Assembly: GCF_001598255.1 (NCBI RefSeq)
Contig: NZ_BCYP01000033.1
Coordinates: 62,001-126,000, forward strand
Reading direction: 5' to 3'
From: Mitsuaria chitosanitabida ATCC BAA-476 = NBRC 102408
GTDB taxonomy: Bacteria > Pseudomonadota > Gammaproteobacteria > Burkholderiales > Burkholderiaceae_C
DNA: 64,000 nucleotides
The notes beneath the pieces were generated by a model. It saw nothing but the letters and a program-made list of their open reading frames with translations, did no database searches and was not told the origin of the DNA. The position numbers were made by a program, and so were the translations under genes. The first letter of the stretch is position 1. Each line of letters starts with the position of its first letter. Below are positions 31,422-42,507 of the stretch, piece after piece.

Positions 31422-33005
31422 ATGATCTCCTCCCCGCTGACCATCCAGATGCACGAGGCCGACAACGTGGCCATCGTCGCCAACGACGGCGGACTGCCCG
31501 AAGGCACGGTGCTGCCCTCCGGCCTGGTGCTGCGCAACCACGTGCCGCAAGGCCACAAGGTCGCGCTCGTGGACCTGCCGGCCGACGCGGCCGTGCTCCG
31601 CTACAACGTGCCCATCGGCTACGCGCTGCAGGCCATCCCGGCCGGCAGCTGGGTGCACGAGCGCCTGCTGCGCATGCCGCCGGCGCGCGAGCTCGAGGGC
31701 CTGCCCATCGCCACGGTGAAGGCGCCGGTGATGGCGCCGCTGGAGGGCTACACCTTCGAGGGCTACCGCAATGCCGACGGCTCGGTGGGCACGCGCAACA
31801 TCCTGGCCATCACGCAGACGGTGCAATGCGTGTCGGGCGTGGTGGAGTTCGCCGTCGAGCGCATCAAGCAGGAGCTGCTGCCGAAGTACCCCAACGTCGA
31901 CGACGTCGTCGGTCTGGAACACAGCTACGGCTGCGGCGTCGCGATCGACGCGCCGGACGCGGTGATTCCGATCCGCACGGTGCGCAACATCAGCCTCAAC
32001 CCCAACTTCGGCGGCGAGGTCATGGTGGTGAGCCTGGGCTGCGAGAAGCTGCAGCCCGAGCGCCTGATGCCGCCGGGCTCCATCCCGATCGCGGATCAAC
32101 GCGGCGAGCCCACGGTGACCGATGCGGCCGCGGCCGGCGGCCTCGACGTCGTGTGCCTGCAGGACGCGCAGCACGTGGGCTTCATGTCCATGATCGAGTC
32201 GGTGATGCGGCAGGCCAAGGTCCATCTGGAGCGCCTGAACGCGCGCCGTCGCGAGACGGTGCCCGCGTCGGAGCTGGTGGTGGGCGTGCAGTGCGGCGGC
32301 AGCGACGCCTTCTCCGGCGTGACGGCCAATCCGGCGGTGGGCTTCTGCGCCGACCTGCTGGTGCGGGCGGGCGCGACGGTGATGTTCAGCGAGAACACCG
32401 AGGTGCGGGACGGCATCGCGCAGCTGACGTCTCGCGCGTCCTCGCCGGAAGTCGCGGACGCGATGATCCGCGAGATGGCCTGGTACGACGAGTATCTGAA
32501 GCGCGGCAGCGTGGACCGCAGCGCCAACACCACGCCGGGCAACAAGAAGGGCGGACTGTCCAACATCGTCGAGAAGGCGATGGGCTCGATCGTGAAGAGC
32601 GGCAGCTCGGCGATCTCCGGGGTGCTGTCGCCGGGGGACAAGCTGCGCCGCGATCAGCGCGGGCTGATCTACGCGGCGACGCCGGCGAGCGACTTCATCT
32701 GCGGCACGCTGCAGCTGGCCGCGGGGATGAACCTGCATGTCTTCACGACGGGCCGGGGCACGCCCTACGGCCTGGCGGAGTGCCCGGTGATCAAGGTGGC
32801 GACGCGCAGCGACCTGGCGCGCCGCTGGCATGACCTGATGGACATCAACGCCGGCGAGATTGCCGACGGGGAGAAGTCCATCCAGGAAGCGGGTTGGGAG
32901 ATGTTCCGGTTGATGCTCGACGTCGCCTCCGGGCGGCGCACCTGGGCGGAACGGCATGGGCTGCACAACGCGCTGGTGTTGTTCAATCCGGCGCCGGTGA
33001 CTTGA
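31422..33005 (+). CDS. garD: galactarate dehydratase (GarD)
   Basis: GarD dehydrates galactarate to 5-dehydro-4-deoxy-D-glucarate, feeding KdgD. The 527-residue product belongs to the UxaA/altronate-galactarate dehydratase family: an N-terminal SAF-like domain ([20 protein letters not shown], then [20 protein letters not shown]), and a C-terminal domain with [60 protein letters not shown] and [20 protein letters not shown]. Length is typical for GarD. It ends the operon; a REP-like pair follows. Confidence 0.95.
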   Translation: MISSPLTIQMHEADNVAIVANDGGLPEGTVLPSGLVLRNHVPQGHKVALVDLPADAAVLRYNVPIGYALQAIPAGSWVHERLLRMPPARELEGLPIATVKAPVMAPLEGYTFEGYRNADGSVGTRNILAITQTVQCVSGVVEFAVERIKQELLPKYPNVDDVVGLEHSYGCGVAIDAPDAVIPIRTVRNISLNPNFGGEVMVVSLGCEKLQPERLMPPGSIPIADQRGEPTVTDAAAAGGLDVVCLQDAQHVGFMSMIESVMRQAKVHLERLNARRRETVPASELVVGVQCGGSDAFSGVTANPAVGFCADLLVRAGATVMFSENTEVRDGIAQLTSRASSPEVADAMIREMAWYDEYLKRGSVDRSANTTPGNKKGGLSNIVEKAMGSIVKSGSSAISGVLSPGDKLRRDQRGLIYAATPASDFICGTLQLAAGMNLHVFTTGRGTPYGLAECPVIKVATRSDLARRWHDLMDINAGEIADGEKSIQEAGWEMFRLMLDVASGRRTWAERHGLHNALVLFNPAPVT

Positions 33006-33029
33006 CGGGTCTGCGACGACCCCGAAAGA

Positions 33030-33067
33030 CCCTCTCCCCTGCCCTCTCCCGCAAGCGGGCGAGGGAG
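33030..33067 (-). repeat. REP-like palindromic element, right pair copy 1
   Basis: A GC-rich palindromic element (CCCTCTCCCCTGCCCTCTCC then CGCAAGCGGGCGAGGGAG) 24 bp after garD. It is inverted relative to the copy at 33111-33147 and related to the left pair at 25533-25673. Confidence 0.8.
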
Positions 33068-33110
33068 TCGTGGAGCTCGCTGTCTTCGGTTGATCTCGGT
33101 GCAGGTTCAC

Positions 33111-33147
33111 TCCCTCTCCCGCTTGCGGGAGAGGGCGGGGGTGAGGG
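33111..33147 (+). repeat. REP-like palindromic element, right pair copy 2
   Basis: TCCCTCTCCCGCTTGCGGGA then GAGGGCGGGGGTGAGGG, the inverted partner of 33030-33067. The pair lies between the convergent garD and PAS-protein genes and may help termination from both sides. Confidence 0.8.
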
Positions 33148-33173
33148 TCTTCGGGCGCTGATGAACCCACGCC

Positions 33174-33761
33174 TCACGGCGCGGCCATCACCTGCCTGAA
33201 CGACTGATCCAGGATCTCCGCCACCAAGTCCAGCAACTGCGAGACGTCGTCGCTCGGCAGCAAGTCGGCGGCCGGCGCCGTCGCGTCGTGCGCGCCCAGC
33301 AGCGCATGGAACGGCGTGCAGCCCAGCGCCGACGGCGAGAAGTTCTCCCCCAGATACCGATCGTCATAAGGCGCGACCGGCCGCGCGGTCAGATCGACCA
33401 TCGTGCCCAGCATCCGCTGCACATTGCCGCGATGGTCGCGCGCCACCACCCGCCCCCGCGACAGCACCGTCCGGTAACCCGAACCGTTGCTCCGCAGCCG
33501 GAATCGCTGCTCATAGCTGTCGGTGAAGCCGTCGAAATGCGCCCTCAGCGACAGCATCATCGGCTCGAGGTCCTCCGGATGGACGCGGCAGCGCCAGAAC
33601 GCGGTGCTGTCCGGCTGCTCCGGATGCGGGAAGCCCAGGTGCTCCTTCCAGCGCGGCGAGTAATGCACCAGCTCCAGCGGCGGATTCAGGTCCCAGACGC
33701 CGAAGGCGCCCTGCTCGACCGCCATCCGCCAGGTCCGGACTTCGTGATGACGGATCCCCAT
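33174..33761 (-). CDS. PAS/PAC domain protein of unknown output
   Basis: The 195-residue product carries one PAS_3/PAC-type sensor domain at about 12-130: AFGVWDLNPPLELVHYSPRW, then KEHLGFPHPEQPDSTAFWRC, RVHPEDLEPMMLSLRAHFDG and a PAC strand region [20 protein letters not shown]. The last 60 residues have no recognised domain, and no kinase, GGDEF, EAL or DNA-binding output is present. It may act by binding a partner protein. It is separated by 81 bp from the FliK-like gene on the same strand. Confidence 0.75.
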   Translation of the reverse strand: MGIRHHEVRTWRMAVEQGAFGVWDLNPPLELVHYSPRWKEHLGFPHPEQPDSTAFWRCRVHPEDLEPMMLSLRAHFDGFTDSYEQRFRLRSNGSGYRTVLSRGRVVARDHRGNVQRMLGTMVDLTARPVAPYDDRYLGENFSPSALGCTPFHALLGAHDATAPAADLLPSDDVSQLLDLVAEILDQSFRQVMAAP

Positions 33762-33842
33762 GGCGGGTGATCTTGCGCGAGGCCCCGGGGGTGGTCAATG
33801 TGGCATGCCCCCACGAACGGGGAATAGTGCCCGCGCGCCCGT

Positions 33843-34844
33843 TCAGGCGAGCGCCGCCACCAGTTCCGCCGCCGCGGCCAGCAGGTCCGGCGCCGATCGC
33901 ATCGGCGGGAACGGGTCCACCGGCACCCACAGCGGCTGGCGCCGCCAGCTCAGGCGCTTGAGCCGGAAGCCCGCCCGCACCAGCGCCGCCAGCACGCGCG
34001 GCAGCTCGGCGCGCAGGGCCGTGAGCACGGCCTCGTGCTCGGCCAGCACGGTGATGGCCAGCGCGGCGCGCGAGCCCTGCAGCTGCAGGGCGACGGCCTC
34101 GCCCCGCCAGCGCAGCAGCACGCTCAGCGCGGGTTCGTCGTTCGGCAAGGTGCCCCCCGGCGATGACGAAGCCCCCTCCTCCGGCGGATGCCGATCCGCT
34201 GACGGGGTCGTGGGGCGATCCACCCGGACCCAGTACGGCAGCGGCAGCAGCCACAGCGGCTCTCCGGTCGGTCCGGCCGGCACCTGGCCATGGGCCAGCG
34301 CGATCGTCCAGGCGGAGACCAGCGCGGCGGGGGTGCGCACCGACGCGGCCTCCAGCATGGGCGTGCTCAGCAGTTGGCGGCGCCATTGCGCCAGGTCGGC
34401 GCGCAAGGCCGACAGCTGCCCCCAGGCGCTGGGCGCGACGCCGCTCCCGTTGCCGCCGTTCCCCGCGCCGGACGAGGTCCAGGCCCTCGACACCGACTCG
34501 CCGGCCGCGCGGCGTTCCATCACTTCCAGCTCCAGCCTCGGCGACACCGTGCGCACGCGCAGCAGCAACTGGTCACCGGGCTGCAGGTCGTCCAGCGGCG
34601 GCTCGATCAGCGTCAGCACCTGGCCGCTGTCCAGCGACTCCAGGCGCCAGCCGGCCTCCGGCGCGCCGGGCATGGGGCCGCCGGCCAGGCGCAGCACGCT
34701 GCCCGGCACCAGACCGGGGAGATCGCGCAGCACCGGCTGCAGCCGCGTCGTCGCGGTCACCGCGCCGACGGCGCCGCCGCTCGCGCCGGAGCCGATCGCC
34801 CCGATCGCGCTCACGCCGCCCGATGTCGATCCGGAAGCCGCCAT
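33843..34844 (-). CDS. FliK C-terminal-like (hook-length control related) protein
   Basis: The ATG at 34844 (a GTG at 34856 is also possible) gives 333 residues. The N-terminal half is Ala/Gly-rich with a beta-rich segment (LPGLVPGSVLRLAGG ... DDLQPGDQLLLRVRTVSPRL). The C-terminal region at about 245-310 has a Flg_hook-like pattern, ALSVLLRWRGEAVALQLQGS, then LAITVLAEHEAVLTALRAEL and AALVRAGFRLKRLSWRR, as in FliK-family proteins that lie near flagellin or flagellar genes. Its role is unproven; it could be a second hook-length or export-linked protein. It is 172 bp downstream of flagellin, beyond a terminator. Confidence 0.5.
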   Translation of the reverse strand: MAASGSTSGGVSAIGAIGSGASGGAVGAVTATTRLQPVLRDLPGLVPGSVLRLAGGPMPGAPEAGWRLESLDSGQVLTLIEPPLDDLQPGDQLLLRVRTVSPRLELEVMERRAAGESVSRAWTSSGAGNGGNGSGVAPSAWGQLSALRADLAQWRRQLLSTPMLEAASVRTPAALVSAWTIALAHGQVPAGPTGEPLWLLPLPYWVRVDRPTTPSADRHPPEEGASSSPGGTLPNDEPALSVLLRWRGEAVALQLQGSRAALAITVLAEHEAVLTALRAELPRVLAALVRAGFRLKRLSWRRQPLWVPVDPFPPMRSAPDLLAAAAELVAALA

Positions 34845-34932
34845 GTCCCTCGCCACCTCCGCATGCGCTGCCGGAGCATCTCCGGCGGCCCGCCGGGCGC
34901 GTGGCGCTCGGCGGGCGGAATTCCCAAAGAGA

Positions 34933-34958
34933 AAGGCCGGACGTCGCCGCCCGGCCTT
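34933..34958 (-). terminator. intrinsic terminator of the flagellin gene
   Basis: AAGGCCGG / CCGGCCTT arms with a 10-nt loop, followed on the minus strand by TTCTCTTT. It lies 71 bp downstream of the flagellin stop. Confidence 0.7.
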
Positions 34959-35028
34959 GCCGTGTCGATGCCCACCGGAAGCCCGGCGCGCGCGAGGCGC
35001 CCGGGGCTCCGGGGTCGATCGCGGACGA

Positions 35029-35907
35029 TCAGCCCAGCAGGGACATGACCAGGCCGGACATGCTGTTGGACTGCTTCAGCATGGCGGTGCCCGATTGCAT
35101 CAGCATCTGCTTGGTGGTCATCGTCGACGATTCGGCGGCGAAGTCCGTGTCCATGATCCGGCCCTTGGCGGCGGACGTGTTGGTGCTCATGTTCTGCAGG
35201 TTGTTGTAGACATGGTCCAGACGGTTGGCGGCGGCACCGAAGGTGGCGCGCAGTTCACCGACCTTGTCGATCGCGGTGCCGATGGTGGTCAGCAGCGTGT
35301 TGGCGGTGGCCGACAGTTCGGTACCGGCGGCCGGGGTGGCGGCGTACTGGGTCGAGATCGCGGCCAGCGAGGTCGTCAGGGCGGTCAGCTGCGTGCTGGC
35401 GTTCACCGACATCGTTTCGCCGGCGGAGGCGCCGATCTGGAAGTTCATCGCGGCGGACATCTTGCCCAGCGTGCCGTCGATGGTCGTGCCGTTCGAGAAC
35501 AGCTGCGTGCCGCCGAAGGACGTGTTCTTGACGATGTTGGTCAGCTCGGTGCCCAGCGCGTCGTACTCGCCCTGCATGGCGGTCTTGTCGGTGGCGGTCG
35601 AGGAGGCCGAGAAGGCTTCCGTGGCCAGGTCCTTCATGCGCAGCAGGATGTTGCTGACTTCATTCAGGGCGCCTTCACCGGTCTGCAGCATCGAGATGCC
35701 GTTCTGGGTGTTGCGCTGGGCCACGGCCATGCCGCGGGTCTGGGAGTCCAGACGCGTGGCGATCTGCAGGCCGGCGGCGTCGTCCATCGCGCTGTTGACG
35801 CGGTAGCCGGTACCCAGGCGGGTCATCGAGGTGGCCAGGCTCTTTTGCGTCGAGCTCAGCGAGTTCTGGGTCGACAGGGCCGCGGCATTGGTGTGCAGGC
35901 TCAACAT
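35029..35907 (-). CDS. flagellin (LafA-like)
   Basis: This is the filament subunit. The start at 35907 follows a TAGGAGC ribosome binding site and gives 292 residues. The N-terminal D0/D1 helices are MLSLHTNAAALSTQNSLSST, then MTRLGTGYRVNSAMDDAAGL and QIATRLDSQTRGMAVAQRNT. The C-terminal helices are RLDHVYNNLQNMSTNTSAAK, then SSTMTTKQMLMQSGTAMLKQ and SNSMSGLVMSLLG. The central variable part is short (about 70-90 residues), as in lateral flagellins. It is the only flagellin in the window and lies about 9.5 kb from flhA. It is probably transcribed by the sigma-28 factor encoded at 7283-7996. Confidence 0.95.
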   Translation of the reverse strand: MLSLHTNAAALSTQNSLSSTQKSLATSMTRLGTGYRVNSAMDDAAGLQIATRLDSQTRGMAVAQRNTQNGISMLQTGEGALNEVSNILLRMKDLATEAFSASSTATDKTAMQGEYDALGTELTNIVKNTSFGGTQLFSNGTTIDGTLGKMSAAMNFQIGASAGETMSVNASTQLTALTTSLAAISTQYAATPAAGTELSATANTLLTTIGTAIDKVGELRATFGAAANRLDHVYNNLQNMSTNTSAAKGRIMDTDFAAESSTMTTKQMLMQSGTAMLKQSNSMSGLVMSLLG

Positions 35908-36006
35908 GGTGTTCGCTCCTAGAGAGTGGTCAAGCGCCTTCGCGCTTCGTTGGTCGGGGCATTCAGCTGCCCTCACCAGCACAAGACGACCTCCCGCCGG
36001 ATCGAC

Positions 36007-36033
36007 TTAAATCGCCGCGGCAAAAAAAGTTTC
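36007..36033 (-). promoter_or_regulatory. possible sigma-28-like promoter of flagellin
   Basis: On the minus strand, GAAACTTT is followed 9 nt later by GGCGATTT, loosely resembling the sigma-28 boxes TAAAGTTT and GCCGATAA, but the spacer is 2 nt shorter than the usual 11. It lies about 100 bp upstream of the start codon in an otherwise GC-rich gap. This is a weak match. Confidence 0.25.
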
Positions 36034-36083
36034 GCCGGCGCGTGGCCGGCGATTCCCTGGGGCCCGGACCGGGGTCCGTGCGA

Positions 36084-37430
36084 TCAGCGCGCGTCGTACA
36101 GGTAGCGCCGCGTCAAGGGGACCGGGGCCGGCCCGCCGTCGCGCTTGCTGGCCAGGATCTGGTACAGGCCCAGCTCGCCGTTCTCGAACTCCAGCGCCGA
36201 CGCCGCCATGTAGAGCCGCCAGATCCGGTAGTGCGCCTCGTCGACGTACTGCAGCGCCTGCTCATGGTGCTGCTCCAGCTTCGCCACCCAGGCCCGCAGG
36301 GTGCGCGCGTAATGCATGCGCAGGCCCTCCAGGTCGTGGAGCTCGAACTTCTGCTGCTCCATCACCCGCGTCACGTTGCTGACCCGGTCCAGTTCCCCGT
36401 CCGGGAACACGTAGCGGTTGATGAACTTGGACGACAGCGCCTGCCCCCAGCCGTCCTCCTCGTGGGTGATGCCGTGGTTCAGGAAGAGCCCGCCCGGCTT
36501 GAGCAGCCGGTGCACGCTACCGAAGTAGGTCGGCAGGTTCTTCAGCCCGACGTGCTCGAACATGCCGACGCTGGAGATCTTGTCGAACTGGCCCTGCATG
36601 TCGCGGTAGTCGCACAGGCGCACCTCCACCTGCCCCTGCAGGCCAGCGGCGGCGATGCGTTCCCGCGCCAGGTCCAGCTGCCGCTGGGACAGCGTGATGC
36701 CGACGGCCTTCACCCCGTAATGGCGTGCCGCGTGCATCACCAGTGCCCCCCAGCCGCAGCCCACGTCCAGCAGTTCCTCGCCCGGCTGCAGACGCAGCTT
36801 GCGGCAGATGTGGTCCAGCTTGGCCCACTGCGCCTGGGCCAGCGGCGTGTCCTCGGTCTCGTAGTAGGCGCAGGAATAGACCATCGCCGGGTCCAGCCAC
36901 AGGGCGTAGAAGTCGTTGGACAGGTCGTAATGGAAGGCGATGGCCGCCTTGTTCTCGGCCCGCGTGTGGCCGCGCACCTGGCCCGAGCGCAGCTCCGCAT
37001 CGCCGGCGCCGGGCGGCGGCGCCAGCAGCCGCACGGCCAGCCGCAGCCGGTCGCTCCAGGACAGGGTCAGCTCGGGGAGGTGGTCCTTGAGCTGCAGGGC
37101 GGCGAAGAAGTCGCCTTCCACGTCGATCTGCTGGGTGAAGTAGGCCTCGGCGAAGCGCAACGGATCCCGGCCCAGCAGCAGCTTGCGCAGGGCCGCCGGA
37201 TCGTTGAGCACCAGCGTGAAGTCGGGCGCCACGCCCGGCGCCGCCTCGCGGCCCAGGCAGGTCTGCCAGTGGCCCAGCCGCAGGCCCATGCGGCCCGGGT
37301 AGGCGGAGAACAGCCGCTGCAGCAAGGTCAGGCCGGCGGGCGGCAGCGGAGGCGTGCCCGCGGCGCTGGCGATCGCCTCGGCGGCGCGGGCGGCCGACGG
37401 CGACGTGGGGGACATCAGTTCCTGATCCAT
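36084..37430 (-). CDS. cfa: cyclopropane-fatty-acyl-phospholipid synthase family methyltransferase
   Basis: This SAM-dependent enzyme adds a methylene to unsaturated acyl chains of membrane phospholipids. The ATG at 37430 gives 448 residues; frame extension further upstream is not coding. An N-terminal lipid-binding region (FTLVLNDPAALRKLLLGRDP, then LRFAEAYFTQQIDVEGDFFA) precedes the methyltransferase domain: AIAFHYDLSNDFYALWLDPA, SAM motif LLDVGCGWGALVMHAA, EHVGLKNLPTYF and GWGQALSSKFINRYVFPDGE. Length fits Cfa/mycolic-acid cyclopropane synthase family proteins. It is divergent from acnA with a 362-bp gap. Confidence 0.93.
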   Translation of the reverse strand: MDQELMSPTSPSAARAAEAIASAAGTPPLPPAGLTLLQRLFSAYPGRMGLRLGHWQTCLGREAAPGVAPDFTLVLNDPAALRKLLLGRDPLRFAEAYFTQQIDVEGDFFAALQLKDHLPELTLSWSDRLRLAVRLLAPPPGAGDAELRSGQVRGHTRAENKAAIAFHYDLSNDFYALWLDPAMVYSCAYYETEDTPLAQAQWAKLDHICRKLRLQPGEELLDVGCGWGALVMHAARHYGVKAVGITLSQRQLDLARERIAAAGLQGQVEVRLCDYRDMQGQFDKISSVGMFEHVGLKNLPTYFGSVHRLLKPGGLFLNHGITHEEDGWGQALSSKFINRYVFPDGELDRVSNVTRVMEQQKFELHDLEGLRMHYARTLRAWVAKLEQHHEQALQYVDEAHYRIWRLYMAASALEFENGELGLYQILASKRDGGPAPVPLTRRYLYDAR

Positions 37431-37792
37431 GCAAGTCCTCGTCCGGAAGGGTCGAAAGCATGTGGGTCGGAAGCGGCGGAGGGTCAGTTCTTGCTCGCCA
37501 GCGGTCTGGCGGGACCTTGACCTGACGCCGGCGGCCCGGAGTCTTGAGGGCATATTAGCCACGCGCCCCGCCCTTTGGGGGCGGCCCCGGCCACCGGCCC
37601 CGCCCGGACAGGGGACTTTGGGCGACAGGCGCAAGCGACGTGCCCGGCCGGCCCGTTGCGCGCTCGCACGTCTCGCCCAAACGAGTCATCACAAGGCGGC
37701 CCGCCAGGGCCACAATCGGCCCCGATCCGGCCTCGCGAACAGACCGTGAACAGAGCGCGAAGGGGCCGCGAACAAAAAGCCAAGGAGTAGCC
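37431..37792. other. divergent intergenic region between cfa and acnA
   Basis: A 362-bp GC-rich spacer holding the promoters of both genes. Apart from a CAAGGAG ribosome binding site at 37781-37787 for acnA, no convincing regulatory palindrome or promoter hexamers could be assigned. Reading frames through it are extensions of the two flanking genes and look non-coding. Confidence 0.5.
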
Positions 37793-40513
<2,721 letters not shown>

Positions 40514-40565
40514 TCGCGTCGGCCGGAAACGGCCGGCCTCGGGGAACGGCCGGCCCCCAACGACA

Positions 40566-40595
40566 AAGGGCGCTGACCTCGCGGTCAGCGCCCTT
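40566..40595. terminator. bidirectional terminator between acnA and the CsgG-like gene
   Basis: A perfect 13-bp stem (AAGGGCGCTGACC / GGTCAGCGCCCTT) with loop TCGC, placed between convergent genes. The A-rich left flank and TT-containing right flank give short U-tracts in both directions. Confidence 0.75.
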
Positions 40596-40615
40596 GTTCA
40601 TGGAGGCGGGGGCGA

Positions 40616-41581
40616 TTACTTGCCGGTGCCGCTGTTGTTGGTCGGCGGCGTCGACGTGGTCGTGGCCTTCTTGGGCGCCGACTTGGCGGCCGGCTTCGGC
40701 GCCGGCTTGGTCGCGGTGGTCGCGGCCTTGCCGTCGACTTCCTGCGACGCGGCGGTGGAACCGCCCTGCACGCCCAGACGGCCGCCGGTGCCCAGGCCGC
40801 CCTTGACGGTCTGCGCCTTGTAGTTGCGCAGCGCCTTGACCATCTGGTTGTAAGAGTCCGCGAAGGCGGTCACGATGACCTTGCCGGCCGGGGTCTTGCC
40901 GTAGGCGCCACCCGCGACGGCGGCGTTGCCGAAGAAGCTCGCGCCGCCGATGCCGAAGTCGAAGTTCTTGGCCGTGCCTTCGGCCGCCGAGATCTGCACG
41001 CCCGAGCGGTTGTCCACCAGCAGCAGCGTGGTCGAGGCCTCGTTCTGGCTGATGTTGGCCGCCACCGCGGTCAGCAGGCCGATCGCGCCGGTGCCGATGC
41101 CGCCGCCACCGCCGCCGGTCTTGCCGGCGAACTGGATCTCGGGGCTCATCGTGTAGTCGGCGGCGACCATCTGGCCCTGGCCGAAGTTGCTGCCGGCGCG
41201 GGTCTCGCCCGACTGCATCAGGGCGCGCTCGCGCTCCATGTTGGCGAAGGCGCGGCCGCGCTCGACGATGACGAAGCAGTTGGACTGCTGGACCATCAGG
41301 CGCAGGACCGGCAGGGTGGAACCCAGCTGGCGCTCGCGCAGCTGCGCCCACCACGGGGCGTTGGTGTCCTCGAAGATCGCCAGCGTGCCCAGCGTCTCGT
41401 CGCAATGCTCGAGCTGGCTGTTCTTGTTCTCGGCCGTCGCGCCGCCGGCGGCGCCGGACACGGTGCCCTTGTTGTCACCCATGGTCGGCGCGGTGGCCAT
41501 GCAAGCGGTCAGCAGCAGCGGGGACAGCAGGAGAGCGGACTTCAGCGCGGAGCTGGCGAGACGGGCGGGAGTGGCAAGCAT
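40616..41581 (-). CDS. CsgG/HfaB-family outer-membrane lipoprotein
   Basis: The 321-residue product has a lipoprotein signal peptide with lipobox LLLTAC (acylated C27). A CsgG-like body follows: SQLEHCDETLGTLAIFEDTN, QLGSTLPVLRLMVQQSNCFV, IVERGRAFANMERERALMQS and DYTMSPEIQFAGKTGGGGGG, then TTLLLVDNRSGVQISAAEGT. The last 50 residues are an Ala/Lys/Pro/Thr-rich tail. CsgG forms the curli secretion pore and HfaB takes part in holdfast attachment; neither csgA/B/E/F nor hfa genes are nearby, so the exported partner is unknown. Related orphan lipoproteins occur in many betaproteobacteria. Confidence 0.82.
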   Translation of the reverse strand: MLATPARLASSALKSALLLSPLLLTACMATAPTMGDNKGTVSGAAGGATAENKNSQLEHCDETLGTLAIFEDTNAPWWAQLRERQLGSTLPVLRLMVQQSNCFVIVERGRAFANMERERALMQSGETRAGSNFGQGQMVAADYTMSPEIQFAGKTGGGGGGIGTGAIGLLTAVAANISQNEASTTLLLVDNRSGVQISAAEGTAKNFDFGIGGASFFGNAAVAGGAYGKTPAGKVIVTAFADSYNQMVKALRNYKAQTVKGGLGTGGRLGVQGGSTAASQEVDGKAATTATKPAPKPAAKSAPKKATTTSTPPTNNSGTGK

Positions 41582-41737
41582 GGAATCCTCCAGTTTTTAT
41601 CGGAACGGGCGAGAGAAGCCGGACCGGTCAGAGACCTGGCCGGAACGGCCGGGGGGAGCGGGGTCGTCGTGTCGGGGCGCGCCGGATCGGGGACGGAGCC
41701 GAGGGGGTGCGCGACGCGAAGCGGGGGCGGTCCGGGA

Positions 41738-42124
41738 TCAGTCGGCCGGCGTCGCGGGGGCGATGCCGTAATAGCCGCCGACCGGTTGGCCGTGCGGGTT
41801 GCCGATCCAGACGTTGGTGCCGAAGACGTCGGCGCAGCCGCCCCAGGCGATCTCCAGGGCGCGGGGGTCTTCGTTGCGGGTCTGCGCGTAGAGCGAGACG
41901 GTGCTGTCGGAGGGACCGATCGTGTAGCAGACACGGGCCCAGACGGCGCGGGGGGCGGAGGAAATGACCGGGGCGGAGCCCTCGGTGTCACCGTCGGAGG
42001 CCTTGGCGACCCACTTGGTGCCCCGGGTCGGACCCGGGTTGTACGTGAACACGTACGGGACTTGGGCGATCGCGGCGATCGACGCGGCGAGCAGTCCGGC
42101 TGCCATCAGGCCTCTGGCCATCAT
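41738..42124 (-). CDS. small secreted protein of unknown function
   Basis: The ATG at 42124 follows an AGGGGGAG ribosome binding site with an A7 spacer; 128 residues. A signal peptide (MARGLMAAGLLAASIAAIAQ) precedes a body rich in Gly, Ala, Trp and Tyr (VPYVFTYNPGPTRGTKWVAK ... VWARVCYTIGPSDSTVSLYA ... WGGCADVFGTNVWIGNPHGQ). Two cysteines could form a disulphide. No family is recognised. It lies upstream of the CsgG-like lipoprotein on the same strand with a 156-bp gap, so joint function is possible but unproven. Confidence 0.6.
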   Translation of the reverse strand: MMARGLMAAGLLAASIAAIAQVPYVFTYNPGPTRGTKWVAKASDGDTEGSAPVISSAPRAVWARVCYTIGPSDSTVSLYAQTRNEDPRALEIAWGGCADVFGTNVWIGNPHGQPVGGYYGIAPATPAD

Positions 42125-42507
42125 TTTTTTACTCCCCCTGCATGATTCTGAGATCAAAGGATGGCGCGGATTGTTCTGTGGCGCATCGGAAAAAGCGAGG
42201 CCCCCATCGTGGTGGATGCCACGGAACCCTAGACGGAGGGATGGCGCGCGGTGCGCTCTTGAGGCTGCCCGGCACGCAGGCCGCACGAGACGCCGTACGG
42301 CATGGCCTGACCCCGCGATCGCGAGCAACGGCGCGGCATGGCAGGGAGCGGCGGGAGGGCCGATGGGCAGCGGGATCCCCGCGTCCCGCGGGGAAGCGAG
42401 GGATCCTCCCGGATCCCTGCGGCGGTCAGGGACTTGGCGCGGCGCGCCCCGCGCACCGGCCTGCCCCGACGGGCATGACTTAGGTCATGAAGTGTTGCGG
42501 GGAGGTC
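42125..42507. other. intergenic region with GC-rich stem-loops
   Basis: A 383-bp gap between the small secreted-protein gene and ribE. No gene is seen. Two perfect stems occur: CCCCGCG/CGCGGGG at 42377-42393 and AGGGATCC/GGATCCCT at 42399-42418. They may help end ribE transcription, although no T-run follows. No FMN riboswitch-like sequence is apparent. Confidence 0.4.
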
